47,438 nt of DNA, taken from assembly GCA_964415465.1 (NCBI GenBank), contig CAYQAL010000003.1, positions 1 through 47,438 on the forward strand, written 5' to 3'. The position numbers and the translations under genes were made by a program. Source of the DNA: JAGOTP01 sp964415465 (GTDB lineage: Bacteria; Patescibacteriota; Patescibacteriia; 2-12-FULL-60-25). Numbering within the stretch: position 1 is the first letter of the stretch; every line of letters begins with the position of its first letter. Under the pieces are notes generated by a model, which worked only from the letters and a program-made list of their open reading frames with translations, searched no databases and was not told where the DNA came from. Below, one piece after another: positions 16,270 through 24,312 of this stretch.

Positions 16270-16650
16270 ATGCCATCCCTCGCTGACGTCTACCGCCGCC
16301 TCAAAACTTCTCAGAAAAAGCAGAAAGAGTTGAACGATATGTACAAGGATGCGTTGACGCATTCCAAGTCGTATCAGGAAGTGAAGGATGAATTAGAAAA
16401 ATTGATGGAAAAGAAGCGTCGTATTGAAGCGGCTGTGAAGGCCGATTTTGTGACGGAACAGGCAGAAATCGACAAGATCAAGACGAGTATGGCATCCGAT
16501 AAGCAACTCCTCACCGACATGGCGATTACGCAACTCATGAAGGGACAGGAGGTGGAGATCACAGAAGATGATGTCTCGTACGAGCCGGTATTTAACGTAA
16601 AATTCAAGAAAAAGGATGGGAGCACCTCGCGCGAGACGGAGAGGGAGTAG
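16270..16650 (+). CDS. Hypothetical coiled-coil protein
   Basis: 126 aa, no signal peptide. Residues ~5-75 are a charged helix with heptad spacing (SYQEVKDELEKLMEKKRRIEAAV), followed by a short beta-rich tail (GQEVEITEDDVSYEPVFNVKFKKKDG). No family recognised. Third gene of the nucleotidyltransferase-Nudix group by spacing (3 nt). It ends before the GC-rich island 4. Confidence 0.6.
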   Translation: MPSLADVYRRLKTSQKKQKELNDMYKDALTHSKSYQEVKDELEKLMEKKRRIEAAVKADFVTEQAEIDKIKTSMASDKQLLTDMAITQLMKGQEVEITEDDVSYEPVFNVKFKKKDGSTSRETERE

Positions 16651-16879
16651 CTGTACAAGACGGGCACTTGATAATCCATACTAGACAAGTAGGGCGATAT
16701 TTGACATCTTAGTGGATCGTTTCTTTCTGTCTCGGACAGTTTGAACGATCCGCTTGAGAGCGGGTGATCTTTTCATGCTTTCTTTAAGATTGGTTGTCAG
16801 GGCGGCTTTCTTCGAGTGCACGCAGGGTGTATGGAGAATACATCCAAGGTTCCATCAACAGCGATAGGGGATTGATTCG
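16651..16879 (+). other. Non-coding stretch before island 4 gene, with hairpin
   Basis: No gene seen. It holds a two-part hairpin: GGATCGTT (16714-16721) with AACGATCC (16744-16751), enclosing CTGTC-tcg-GACAG (16727-16739). A TTGACA sits at 16701-16706 without a good -10. TGTAT-ggaga-ATACA (near 16828-16843) is a second small hairpin with a purine-rich loop. Sequence turns GC-rich from about 16790. Confidence 0.4.
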
Positions 16880-17293
16880 ATGAGCAATAAGGTGAAGAGG
16901 AGTAAGAAGGGTTCTCTCGGACATCGGCGGAGCAGCTTGGATTTCGGGGTTCCGATCAGCTCTGACTCCTGGAGGCTTTTGAAGCGCCTCCATGACGTCG
17001 GTGCGCTGGTGGAGTTCGAGGTCCGTGTGAAGAGGGGCGCTGAGCCCGTCATGCTGCGGGCGGCTGAGTTCGACCTGCGGGGTGTGAGCTCGGCGGCCTT
17101 CTCGACCGAGCGCGAGGTGCTGCTGCAGCTCGCGGCACGCGTGCCTGGGCTCAGGGCGCGACGCCACTCCACGGCGGACATCAGGACCCTGGGCGAGCTC
17201 TTCCCAGGGGCTCTGACCTTGATCAGCGTCCGGCCTCTGCCGCCTCCGACCCCCTTTGCGTTCACGGGGGTCGTGCCGGCCAACCAGGTCTGA
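16880..17293 (+). CDS. Island 4: hypothetical basic protein (137 aa)
   Basis: The N-terminal 18 residues are Lys/Arg-rich (MSNKVKRSKKGSLGHRR), and the rest is mixed with many Arg and Leu and a Pro-rich end (RPLPPPTPFAFTG). No signal peptide, no known domain. GC-rich codons (CTG, GCC, CGG) contrast with flanking genes. AGGGGA about 9 nt before ATG is a moderate Shine-Dalgarno. The stop lies in the loop of a small hairpin (CCAGGT-ctg-ACCTGG, 17284-17298), and a longer one follows at 17313-17362. The product could bind nucleic acid because of its basic tail, but this is conjecture. Confidence 0.5.
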   Translation: MSNKVKRSKKGSLGHRRSSLDFGVPISSDSWRLLKRLHDVGALVEFEVRVKRGAEPVMLRAAEFDLRGVSSAAFSTEREVLLQLAARVPGLRARRHSTADIRTLGELFPGALTLISVRPLPPPTPFAFTGVVPANQV

Positions 17294-17312
17294 CCTGGCC
17301 CAACCAATCGAT

Positions 17313-17362
17313 GCGGAGCCTCCTTCAAGGGGACTCGCTTCCACCAAAGATGGAGGCTCCGC
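17313..17362. repeat. Hairpin closing island 4
   Basis: Perfect 11-bp arms GCGGAGCCTCC (17313-17323) and GGAGGCTCCGC (17352-17362). The loop holds TCGCTTCCACCAAAG, resembling the apical part of the elements at 21962-22043 and 29958-30038. No U-tract. Two TTGTCGA direct repeats follow before the pgeF start. Confidence 0.6.
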
Positions 17363-17411
17363 GCGATCCTCGTCACTTGTCGACTTGTCGAAAAGCGAGG
17401 AGAATCGCTGT

Positions 17412-18113
17412 ATGGAGTCGAAATTACTGACGTCAGTCCCACATCTGCTGTATGGATTTTCCACGCGGGTAGATGGAACGATGTTGATCCAAGATCCGGC
17501 GTCTACAGAGAATCGACGCTTATTTTTTCAAAAGCTCGGGATTCCGCTAGAGCGGACGGCTGCCGTTATCGGTGTTCACGGAACGCGTGTGCAGCAGGTG
17601 CCGGTGAGCGAAGCGCGGCCGCTTCGATTTCCGCAGACAGATGGGTTGTATACCCTTGATCCTTCTCGCGTCCTGACGGTCACGGGTGCTGATTGCTTTC
17701 CGGTATTTGTGGTTGATCCGGTTAATCGTGTTACGGGGTTATGTCATGCTGGCTGGCGTGGAGCAGTCGATGGAATTTTGCCGAATTTGATTACGCAACT
17801 CACGAAGACGTTCCACTCAAAAATACAGGATCTGCTTGTTGTCATTGGTCCAGGCATTCGTGTATGTCATTTTGAAGTAAAGCTCGATGTCTGGTCTAAG
17901 GTTCCGGAAATGTATCATGTTCAGCGAGAAAATAAGCGCTTCATTGATCTTCCTAAGCTGCTTACAGAGCAAGCGATCGTTAGTGGCGTTTTGCCTGAGC
18001 ATGTCGAAGACACGGGTATCTGTACGGTCTGCGACGAGCGATATTTTTCCTATCGACGAGATACGCCCAAGGAATTACAGGCGCAAGTCGCCTATCTTGG
18101 CTGGAATCTCTAG
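17412..18113 (+). CDS. pgeF: Peptidoglycan editing factor / purine nucleoside phosphorylase PgeF (YfiH family)
   Basis: 233 aa, full length for the YfiH/DUF152 (Cu-oxidase_4) family. Members have purine nucleoside phosphorylase/adenosine deaminase activity and, in E. coli, prevent wrong amino acids in the peptidoglycan stem. The three metal-ligand motifs are present: VHGTRVQQV, TGADCFPV and LCHAGWRGAVDG; GPGIRVCHFEV and TVCDERYFSYRRD complete the pattern. Start chosen at ATG 17412 (CTGTATG); the longer frame back to 17256 runs through the island-4 hairpin and has no homology. gpmI follows after 44 nt. Confidence 0.9.
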   Translation: MESKLLTSVPHLLYGFSTRVDGTMLIQDPASTENRRLFFQKLGIPLERTAAVIGVHGTRVQQVPVSEARPLRFPQTDGLYTLDPSRVLTVTGADCFPVFVVDPVNRVTGLCHAGWRGAVDGILPNLITQLTKTFHSKIQDLLVVIGPGIRVCHFEVKLDVWSKVPEMYHVQRENKRFIDLPKLLTEQAIVSGVLPEHVEDTGICTVCDERYFSYRRDTPKELQAQVAYLGWNL

Positions 18114-18130
18114 CCCTACCAAAAGAGCCT

Positions 18131-18155
18131 CTAGAGCGCTACTATAGCGCTCTAG
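18131..18155. promoter_or_regulatory. Perfect palindrome ending two bases before gpmI
   Basis: CTAGAGCGCT (18131-18140), loop ACTAT, AGCGCTCTAG (18146-18155), then CT and ATG. A -10-like TACTAT overlaps its centre, so it could be an operator, or as RNA a hairpin occluding the start. Confidence 0.5.
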
Positions 18156-18157
18156 CT

Positions 18158-19735
18158 ATGTCCCGCCCTAAGCCTGTTATCTTGCTGATTCTCGACGGAT
18201 TCGGGGTTGCTCCGGCTGGACTCGGTAACGCAATTGCGGAGTCAAATATGCCAGTCTTGCACCGGCTGATTTCGCGTTATCCCTCGATGACAGTGCAGGC
18301 GAACGGTCCAGCCGTCGGATTATCTTGGGGGGAAATGGGGAATTCAGAAGTTGGTCACCTGACCATTGGCGCAGGTCGTATTTTTTACCAGAGCTTGCCG
18401 CGCATCAACCTGTCGATTGAGTCAGGTGAGTTCTATGAGCTCCCTGTCTTAAAAAAAGCGGTTGAACATGTGCGTGGGCAAAATGGGACGCTACATTTGA
18501 TAGGCTTGGTCTCACCGGGAAATGTCCATGCATCCCAGGAACATCTACATACGCTCTTGGATTTTTGTAAGCGAGAAAACTACACCAACGTGGCGATTCA
18601 CGCCTTTTTGGATGGACGTGATGCGATTTATAACTCTGGCCAGCAATTTATCGCGGAGCTCGAAGCAAAAATCACGCAGGTGGGTGTGGGGAAAATCGCG
18701 AGTTTGTCGGGTCGGTACTATGCGATGGATCGTGACAATCGGTGGGATCGTATCCAACTCGCGTACGACGCAATGGTGAAAGGGACCGGTCCGACCGCGA
18801 AGAGTGCGGCGGAGGCGATTCAGGCGTCCTACGTCTCGCAGGTGTTTGATGAGCAGTTTGTGCCGACGGTGATTGTGGATCGTGCAGGGAAGCCTGTTGC
18901 TCCAATCAAATCGAATGACGCAGTGGTATTTTTTAACTTCCGACCAGATCGAGCGCGTGAACTTACCAAAGCATTTGTTTTGCCAGCGTTTGATAAGTTC
19001 CCACGCGAACCACTACAAAATTTGTTTTTCTTGACGTTCACCGAATACGAAAAAGACCTACCGGTTGAGGTTGCCTATCCACCACAGCTTATCGATCAAT
19101 GTTTAGCGAAAGTGATTTCTGATGCCGGTCTGACTCAGCTCCATATCGCTGAGACGGAAAAATATGCGCACGTCACCTTCTTCTTGAACGGGATGCGTGA
19201 AGAAGAGTTTCCCGGTGAAACACGCGCCATTATTCCGTCGCCGCGTGTTTCAAGTTACGATAAGCAGCCAGAAATGTCGGTGTTCCAGATCGCGGAACGC
19301 GTTGTGAAAGATACGGTCGCTGGAACCTACGATTTTATTGCGATCAACTTTGCGAATCCAGACATGGTCGGTCATACCGGAAATGAGGAGGCAACGGTAA
19401 AAGCTTGTGAAGCAGTTGATAAGGCGATGGGTCAAATCGTGGACGCGGCGCTTGCGGTTGGTGGGGCGGTGGTGATCACGGCTGATCATGGAAACGCCGA
19501 AGAGGTTAAGAACTTGATGACTGGCGAGATGGATAAAGAACATTCGACGAATCCGGTGCCATTTATTGTTGTGAGTAAGGATTTAGAAGGGGTGAAGGCC
19601 CCGGGTGGCGATATCGAGAATGATGATCTTTCGCTCGTGACGCCCATCGGAATGTTGGCCGACACGGCGCCGACAATTTTGAAGTTGTTAGGAGTGCCGC
19701 AGCCACCGGAGATGACGGGTAGCCCCCTAATCTAA
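18158..19735 (+). CDS. gpmI: 2,3-bisphosphoglycerate-independent phosphoglycerate mutase
   Basis: Glycolytic enzyme interconverting 3- and 2-phosphoglycerate with two Mn ions. 525 aa, normal length. N-terminal metal site LILDGFG (Asp13), phosphoserine motif MGNSEVGH with the nucleophile Ser63, substrate arginines in LSGRYYAMDRDNRWDR and NFRPDRARE, then the C-terminal alkaline-phosphatase-fold metal ligands in NFANPDMVGHTG, ITADHGNAE and KEHSTNPVPF. All expected active-site parts are present. The start is fixed by the motif MSRPKPVILLILDG; a palindrome lies directly upstream. nth follows after 4 nt. Confidence 0.96.
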   Translation: MSRPKPVILLILDGFGVAPAGLGNAIAESNMPVLHRLISRYPSMTVQANGPAVGLSWGEMGNSEVGHLTIGAGRIFYQSLPRINLSIESGEFYELPVLKKAVEHVRGQNGTLHLIGLVSPGNVHASQEHLHTLLDFCKRENYTNVAIHAFLDGRDAIYNSGQQFIAELEAKITQVGVGKIASLSGRYYAMDRDNRWDRIQLAYDAMVKGTGPTAKSAAEAIQASYVSQVFDEQFVPTVIVDRAGKPVAPIKSNDAVVFFNFRPDRARELTKAFVLPAFDKFPREPLQNLFFLTFTEYEKDLPVEVAYPPQLIDQCLAKVISDAGLTQLHIAETEKYAHVTFFLNGMREEEFPGETRAIIPSPRVSSYDKQPEMSVFQIAERVVKDTVAGTYDFIAINFANPDMVGHTGNEEATVKACEAVDKAMGQIVDAALAVGGAVVITADHGNAEEVKNLMTGEMDKEHSTNPVPFIVVSKDLEGVKAPGGDIENDDLSLVTPIGMLADTAPTILKLLGVPQPPEMTGSPLI

Positions 19736-19739
19736 ACGT

Positions 19740-20378
19740 ATGACAAACGCTGAAGCGATTACGCTTTTAGCGAAGCGCTACACGGCCAAAGGGATGGTCG
19801 ATTTTGGAACGCCAGAAGACACGCTCATCGCAACGGTTCTATCGGCTCGTACACGCGATGAACAAGTGATCAAGGTCTATCCAGGGCTCCGCAAAGCTTT
19901 TCCGACGCTCCATGACTTGGCTAAGGCTGCGCCTGAGGCGATTCAGGATCAGATTCGAACAGTTGGCTTTTCGTATGCGAAAGCTCGGTATCTCAACGCG
20001 TTGGCGAGTCAGCTGCTCACGCTTCACAAGGGGAAGGTGCCAAACACAATGGAAGAGCTTGTTGCGCTGCCTGGTGTTGGTCGAAAAACGGCCAGCTGTG
20101 TGTTGGGCTATGCCTTTAAGCTACCTGCGATTGCGGTTGATACGCACGTCTACCGTATCGCCCGACGCTTAGGCTGGGCAAAGGGCAAAACTCCGGAGGT
20201 TGTAGAAGAAGAATTAAAAGCGCAGATTCCTAAATCGCTGTGGCGAGAAGTGAATCGGGTGCTGATTCCGTTTGGTCGAGATATTTGCAAGCCAGGCATT
20301 CCGCAGTGCTGGCGTTGTCCGCTTGCCTCGATCTGCGCCTACAAACCTAAAACCCTGGCGCCAAAGGTGCTATCATAG
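19740..20378 (+). CDS. nth: Endonuclease III (DNA glycosylase/AP lyase)
   Basis: Base-excision repair enzyme removing oxidised pyrimidines. 212 aa, full length. The helix-hairpin-helix LPGVGRKTASCVLG carries the catalytic lysine (Lys116) and VDTHVYRIARRLGW the catalytic aspartate (Asp134). The C-terminus has the [4Fe-4S] cluster pattern C-x6-C-x2-C-x5-C (ICKPGIPQCWRCPLASIC). Start at GTATG, 4 nt after gpmI; PAP2 phosphatase gene follows after 4 nt but has its own -10 overlapping the nth end. Confidence 0.95.
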   Translation: MTNAEAITLLAKRYTAKGMVDFGTPEDTLIATVLSARTRDEQVIKVYPGLRKAFPTLHDLAKAAPEAIQDQIRTVGFSYAKARYLNALASQLLTLHKGKVPNTMEELVALPGVGRKTASCVLGYAFKLPAIAVDTHVYRIARRLGWAKGKTPEVVEEELKAQIPKSLWREVNRVLIPFGRDICKPGIPQCWRCPLASICAYKPKTLAPKVLS

Positions 20379-20382
20379 AACT

Positions 20383-20931
20383 ATGTCTTCTGAGGGCGCG
20401 TTCATACACTCCCTACAGACGCTCCTTGATTCGCCTCTAGGGGTCTTTTTCTCCATTCTCTGTGCCCGCTGGCTGATTTTTCTCGAAGTCGCCTGGATTT
20501 GTGTATGGGGCTTTACTGAGCGAAAAAGCCGCCTAAAACACGCGGCAAAAGAAGCGGGGATCGCCATGCTTATGGCGCTCTACACAGCGCTCACGTTGAG
20601 CCAGCTCATTCATCGCGCTCGGCCATTTATGGTTGAGTCGGGTGTGCTCCGGCTGGTTCCGATGCCGCTCTCGGCCTATTCGCTGCCGTCTGCGCATGCG
20701 TCTGCCGCATTTGCAATGGCCTTTGCCATTTGCTGGACTAAGCCAAAAGCAGCCATTGTGCCCTTGCTGCTAGCGATTGGAGTGGCGTTTGGTCGAGTAG
20801 CCGTGGGCGTGCATTATCCATCGGATGTGATAGCTGGAGCATTCCTGGGGTTATTGGCTGTAGTTGTCGTTCGCTTGCTTCATGCAGCTGTGCGACGAAC
20901 CTCGGTCTACCGTGAACACACCCATGGCTAA
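20383..20931 (+). CDS. PAP2-family membrane phosphatase (BcrC-like)
   Basis: 182 aa integral membrane protein with about five helices. The three PAP2 motifs are present in modified form: HRARPF for KxxxxxxRP, PSAHASAA for PSGH, and GRVAVGVHYPSDV for SRxxxxxHxxxD, so both histidines and the final Asp remain. Likely role: dephosphorylating undecaprenyl pyrophosphate or a related lipid pyrophosphate at the membrane, fitting the mltG neighbour. Start ATG preceded by extended -10 TGCTATCAT six bases upstream (leaderless). Its last 8 nt overlap the mltG start (ATGGCTAA). Confidence 0.8.
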   Translation: MSSEGAFIHSLQTLLDSPLGVFFSILCARWLIFLEVAWICVWGFTERKSRLKHAAKEAGIAMLMALYTALTLSQLIHRARPFMVESGVLRLVPMPLSAYSLPSAHASAAFAMAFAICWTKPKAAIVPLLLAIGVAFGRVAVGVHYPSDVIAGAFLGLLAVVVVRLLHAAVRRTSVYREHTHG

Positions 20932-21949
20932 GAAATTTCTTGGCCTAGGGCTGTTTCTGCTCTTCGCTGCACTTCTTGGGCGTGTGCTGTTCTTGGCTTG
21001 GATTGGGTCCCCAGTGGTTGGGGCGACCAAGCGGTTTGTTGTTGAGTCAAACGCATCGGTGTCTCACGTAGCGACTGAGCTTACGGAGGAGGGGATCATC
21101 CCTGGAGCGTTTTGGTACCGAGCGTATGCGTTATTGAGCTCTGCGGCTCGTAAACCGAAAGCGGGAACGTACGTGCTTCAGCCGGGTCAACGTTTTTCAC
21201 AAATCGCGAGTACGCTGGCTCTCGGCCCAGAAAGTGATGAGGTTCAGGTTCGAATCATTGAAGGTTGGACGATTGCGGATATGGCGGCACTCCTTCAACG
21301 AGAGCAGGCGGTCAGCCCAGAAGAATTCAAACGCACCGTCGGTGAAGGTGGCGATCGATCGCCGTTTGATATTGATTGGCGGACAAAATTTTCTTTCCTG
21401 AAAGATCTTCCAGCCAATCGTAGTTTGGAAGGCTATTTATTTCCGGATACGTACCGTGTCTGGCGCGGACAGCTTCCAGTTGGTCTCGTGAACAAGCAGC
21501 TTGCAGAATTTGATCAGCGAATTGGAGGTGAGAAGGTAACCTCAGCGAGTGCCCCACTTAAAACGTTGGACGAGGTGATTATTTTGGCCTCGATTGTCGA
21601 AAAAGAAGTGTCCAAGCCGGATGAGCGCAAAATGGTGGCGGGGATTTTCTTGCGTCGCTTGCGTGAGGGGATGCCGCTTCAGAGTGATGCGACCGTCAAT
21701 TACATCACACGTTCCGGGAGATCACGTTCGACCTCAGAAGATTTACAGATTGAGAACCCTTACAACACCTACAAGAATAAAGGCTTACCACCGGGGCCAA
21801 TTTCAAATCCGAGCGAAACAGCGATTCGAGCGGTGCTTGAGCCAACGTCTTCGTCTTATCGGTATTTTCTGACAGACGAGCAAGGGAAGATTTATTACGG
21901 CCGCACGCTGGAAGAGCATGCTGCTAATCGTCGTAAAGCCGGGTATTAA
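20924..21949 (+). CDS. mltG: Endolytic transglycosylase MltG
   Basis: Membrane-anchored YceG-family enzyme that cleaves nascent glycan strands and helps terminate peptidoglycan polymerisation. 341 aa. One N-terminal transmembrane helix (FLGLGLFLLFAALLGRVLF), a LysM-like region (YVLQPGQRFSQIASTL), then the catalytic domain with LEGYLFPDTYRV, ILASIVEKEV (catalytic Glu) and NPYNTYKNKGLPPGPISNPS. Start ATG overlaps the PAP2 stop; an in-frame GTG four codons upstream is an alternative. The stop is followed after 12 nt by structured element A. Confidence 0.92.
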   Translation: MAKKFLGLGLFLLFAALLGRVLFLAWIGSPVVGATKRFVVESNASVSHVATELTEEGIIPGAFWYRAYALLSSAARKPKAGTYVLQPGQRFSQIASTLALGPESDEVQVRIIEGWTIADMAALLQREQAVSPEEFKRTVGEGGDRSPFDIDWRTKFSFLKDLPANRSLEGYLFPDTYRVWRGQLPVGLVNKQLAEFDQRIGGEKVTSASAPLKTLDEVIILASIVEKEVSKPDERKMVAGIFLRRLREGMPLQSDATVNYITRSGRSRSTSEDLQIENPYNTYKNKGLPPGPISNPSETAIRAVLEPTSSSYRYFLTDEQGKIYYGRTLEEHAANRRKAGY

Positions 21950-21961
21950 CAGCAGAAGATC

Positions 21962-22043
21962 GCCCCAACGAGAGCTCCTTCACCCGGTCCGCAAGCGCTT
22001 CGCTAACACCATTGCTCCCGGGTTCAGGAGCTCTCGTTGGGGC
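21962..22043 (+). repeat. Structured element A (conserved 82-nt hairpin)
   Basis: Outer 18-bp perfect stem GCCCCAACGAGAGCTCCT (21962-21979) with its complement (22026-22043); TC/TC internal loop; 6-bp stem ACCCGG (21982-21987)/CCGGGT (22018-22023); 30-nt apical part with CAAGCGCTTCGCT. Followed by TCTTATTT. Lies between convergent mltG and a methyltransferase. Same architecture and apical sequence as element B at 29958-30038 (minus strand). May act as a terminator, but its size and conserved loop exceed what termination needs. Confidence 0.7.
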
Positions 22044-22063
22044 TCTTATTTAGAGTAAAGAAC

Positions 22064-22894
22064 TTAGTTACGGATGGCACGAATTGCTAAGAAGAGCGGA
22101 AATTCAGTGCGAGCGATATTTTCCGCTTTGGCTTTTGGGCCCGATGTACTGACTTTGTCGGAGATCCATTCTTCAATAGTATCCACCTGGAAGCTGGCGA
22201 GGCGGAGAGCGTTTACGTACGCTGTGAGCGGGCGATGATAGGAAATAGTCTTTACCGATGGCGATGAGCCTGGATGGGCGACGATTGGTTGAGCGTAAGC
22301 GCTGAGATAGCGATCCATCCGGCGATATTGAAGTTTCCGAGCCTCATCCCAGCCCCAGCCGCTTTGTTGTGGAGCGCGGAAACAAGGATGATTCATGACG
22401 AGTACAAACGAAGCGCCAGGCTTTAAGATCTTGGCAGTTTCTTTGAAAACGCGATCGATGTGTTCGATGTTTTGAATCGCCATGAGACAGCTTGCGCCAT
22501 CAATTGAGCTAGGGGCGATGATGCGTGAAAACTGTTGAGCGTCGGCGACAGCTAAGTGTACTCGTTGGTCGTTTCGATGAAGTGTTTCGGCATGGGCAAT
22601 GAGACTTGGAGCAGCATCGATGCCATAGAGTTCGGCTGCACGTTGATGTGAGCGAACGAGTTTTAAGAAAGATCCTTCACCACAAGCGATGTCGAGATAA
22701 CGTTTGTTGGCCTCAGGAGAAAGAAGACGGAGCGCTCCAGGAAAAATCACCGTATCTTGGTAGGTTCCACCACTAGACAGGTGATCGGTATACCAGTTGG
22801 CGACGTTATTCCAGCTGCTGTGGGCGGCTGGCTTTCCTGAAGGTCGACGTCGGTCTGAAGAGCGAGAGATTTTTTTTCGAGGAGAAAATGACAT
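22064..22894 (-). CDS. Class I SAM-dependent methyltransferase
   Basis: 276 aa Methyltransf_11-type protein. A basic N-terminus (MSFSPRKKISRSSDRRRPSG) precedes the Rossmann domain: motif I YLDIACGEGSFLKLV (normally DxGxGxG; here DIACGEG), motif II YGIDAAPSLI, then VADAQQF and an acidic post-I site. LMAIQNIEHIDRVFKE and ILKPGASFVLVMNHPCF are typical of small-molecule methyltransferases, and the C-terminal part (YHRPLTAYVNALRLASF) forms the usual cap. Substrate not identifiable. It starts 9 nt after queA ends on the same strand, so they are probably co-transcribed. Confidence 0.82.
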   Translation of the reverse strand: MSFSPRKKISRSSDRRRPSGKPAAHSSWNNVANWYTDHLSSGGTYQDTVIFPGALRLLSPEANKRYLDIACGEGSFLKLVRSHQRAAELYGIDAAPSLIAHAETLHRNDQRVHLAVADAQQFSRIIAPSSIDGASCLMAIQNIEHIDRVFKETAKILKPGASFVLVMNHPCFRAPQQSGWGWDEARKLQYRRMDRYLSAYAQPIVAHPGSSPSVKTISYHRPLTAYVNALRLASFQVDTIEEWISDKVSTSGPKAKAENIARTEFPLFLAIRAIRN

Positions 22895-22903
22895 ACGAGC
22901 AGT

Positions 22904-23923
22904 TTACAGAATCACCATGGCATCACCAAACGAGTAGAAGCGATAGCCTTCGTTGATTGCGTGTTCGTAGGCAGCCAGAATCCGTTCGCGTCCAGCTAGC
23001 GCGCTCACAAGAACCAACAGTGTTGATTTTGGTAGGTGAAAATTTGTCACAAGCCCGTCAATCACGTTGAATCGGTAGCCAGGTTGGATAAAGAGATTTG
23101 TCATGCCTTCAAAGGGCTTGAGCTCACCATCTCGCGCGGCACTTTCCAGTGAACGACAACTCGTTGTGCCTACCGCGATGACACGCTTCCCTGCGGCTTT
23201 CGTGCGCTGAATCAGTTCAGCTGTCTCTTTAGAAACGGAAACCCATTCCGAGTGCATGATGTGTTCATCGAGCGTTCCGTCTTGCATAGGGCGGAAAGTC
23301 CCAAGCCCAACATGCAGTGTGACGTAGCCAAGTTGAATGCCTTGTTGTTTCAAGGTCTCTAAGAGTTCATGTGTGAAATGGAAGCCAGCGGTTGGGGCGG
23401 CAACGGAACCAATTTGTTTGGCATACACTGTTTGGTAAGAGCTGGCATCGTGGATTTTTTCTTCTACGTAGGGCGGCGTTGGGATCTCACCGGCACGATC
23501 ACACAGGGCAAAAACTTCGTTTACCGTTCGTTCAATACGGAGACGAATCACTCCATCTGCCTCTTTTGAAAGGATTGTTGCTGCCGTTTCTTCGGGAAGG
23601 GTAATCGTTTCCCCGATAGAGAGTCGCTTGGAGTGTTTGATCAACGCAAACCATTCCTGACCTTCTGGTCGAAGAAGGAAGACTTCAAATGGAGAGGTTC
23701 CGCCAACACGTGTGGCTTGCAAACGTGCGCGAAAGACCTTGCTGTCATTGAAGATAAGTAAGTCACCCGCTTCGAGCAAAGAGGGAAGATCGCGAATATG
23801 GAGATCCGTCATTTCGCCGGATGTATGTGGAACATGAAGAAGTTTAGCGGCTAGACGGTCTTCGAGCGGATGTTGAGCGATCCGATCGGGAGGAAGCGTA
23901 TAGTCGAATTCACGCGTATGCAT
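22904..23923 (-). CDS. queA: S-adenosylmethionine:tRNA ribosyltransferase-isomerase QueA
   Basis: Transfers and isomerises the ribosyl of SAM onto preQ1-modified tRNA, giving epoxyqueuosine at position 34 of GUN anticodons. 340 aa, normal length. Signatures: FDYTLPPDRIAQHPLEDRLAAKLL, FNDSKVFRARL, VAAPTAGFHFTHELL, HVGLGTFRP and TNFHLPKSTLLVLVSAL. Start taken at ATG 23923 because family members begin just before FDYxLPxxLIAQ; the frame extends 16 codons upstream without homology. No tgt gene is in the window. A methyltransferase gene follows after 9 nt. Confidence 0.94.
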   Translation of the reverse strand: MHTREFDYTLPPDRIAQHPLEDRLAAKLLHVPHTSGEMTDLHIRDLPSLLEAGDLLIFNDSKVFRARLQATRVGGTSPFEVFLLRPEGQEWFALIKHSKRLSIGETITLPEETAATILSKEADGVIRLRIERTVNEVFALCDRAGEIPTPPYVEEKIHDASSYQTVYAKQIGSVAAPTAGFHFTHELLETLKQQGIQLGYVTLHVGLGTFRPMQDGTLDEHIMHSEWVSVSKETAELIQRTKAAGKRVIAVGTTSCRSLESAARDGELKPFEGMTNLFIQPGYRFNVIDGLVTNFHLPKSTLLVLVSALAGRERILAAYEHAINEGYRFYSFGDAMVIL

Positions 23924-23964
23924 GCACAGGATTTGACCAGATTTTGGCTCAGTTGTCGAGTATT

Positions 23965-23993
23965 TTGACAATAAATTGGTTTTTTCATACTAT
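23965..23993 (+). promoter_or_regulatory. Promoter of the AbrB-efflux unit
   Basis: TTGACA (23965-23970), 17-nt spacer, TACTAT (23988-23993). Strong sigma70-type site about 20 nt before the regulator ATG. Confidence 0.75.
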
Positions 23994-24013
23994 TCATACT
24001 TATCACACTTTGT

Positions 24014-24280
24014 ATGAAATCAGCGAAATCAGTGGCTCCAAAGAAGAAAAGGGGAAAACGATCACCGATTGAAGACAATTGTCTGATGGGATCTACGGTC
24101 TTGGGCGAACGTGGACAGTTAGTTATTCCAAAAGATATTCGTGAGCGCTTGCAACTTACATCTGGAACAAAATTTCTTATTATGAACCAGCCGAACGGTC
24201 CCATTATGATTTTCCCATTAGATAAAATGCAGTCCATGCTTGATGTGATGACACGTCATCTAACAGAAGCGTTGCGTTAA
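24014..24280 (+). CDS. AbrB/MazE/SpoVT-type transcription regulator
   Basis: 88 aa. After a basic N-terminal tail (MKSAKSVAPKKKRGKR) comes a swapped-hairpin DNA-binding domain: STVLGERGQLVIPKDIRERLQLTSGTKFLIMNQ. These proteins dimerise and bind promoters, either as transition-state regulators or antitoxins. No toxin gene is next to it; instead a MacA-like efflux operon starts 32 nt downstream, so it probably autoregulates and controls that operon. The strong upstream promoter would serve the whole unit. Confidence 0.85.
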   Translation: MKSAKSVAPKKKRGKRSPIEDNCLMGSTVLGERGQLVIPKDIRERLQLTSGTKFLIMNQPNGPIMIFPLDKMQSMLDVMTRHLTEALR

Positions 24281-24312
24281 TTGATTGATCCTCCCTCTTT
24301 CCCTCTATCTCT

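Noticed and set aside
24014..24280. AbrB-type protein as antitoxin of a toxin-antitoxin pair
   Set aside because: No small toxin ORF next to it; the neighbours are queA and an efflux adaptor.
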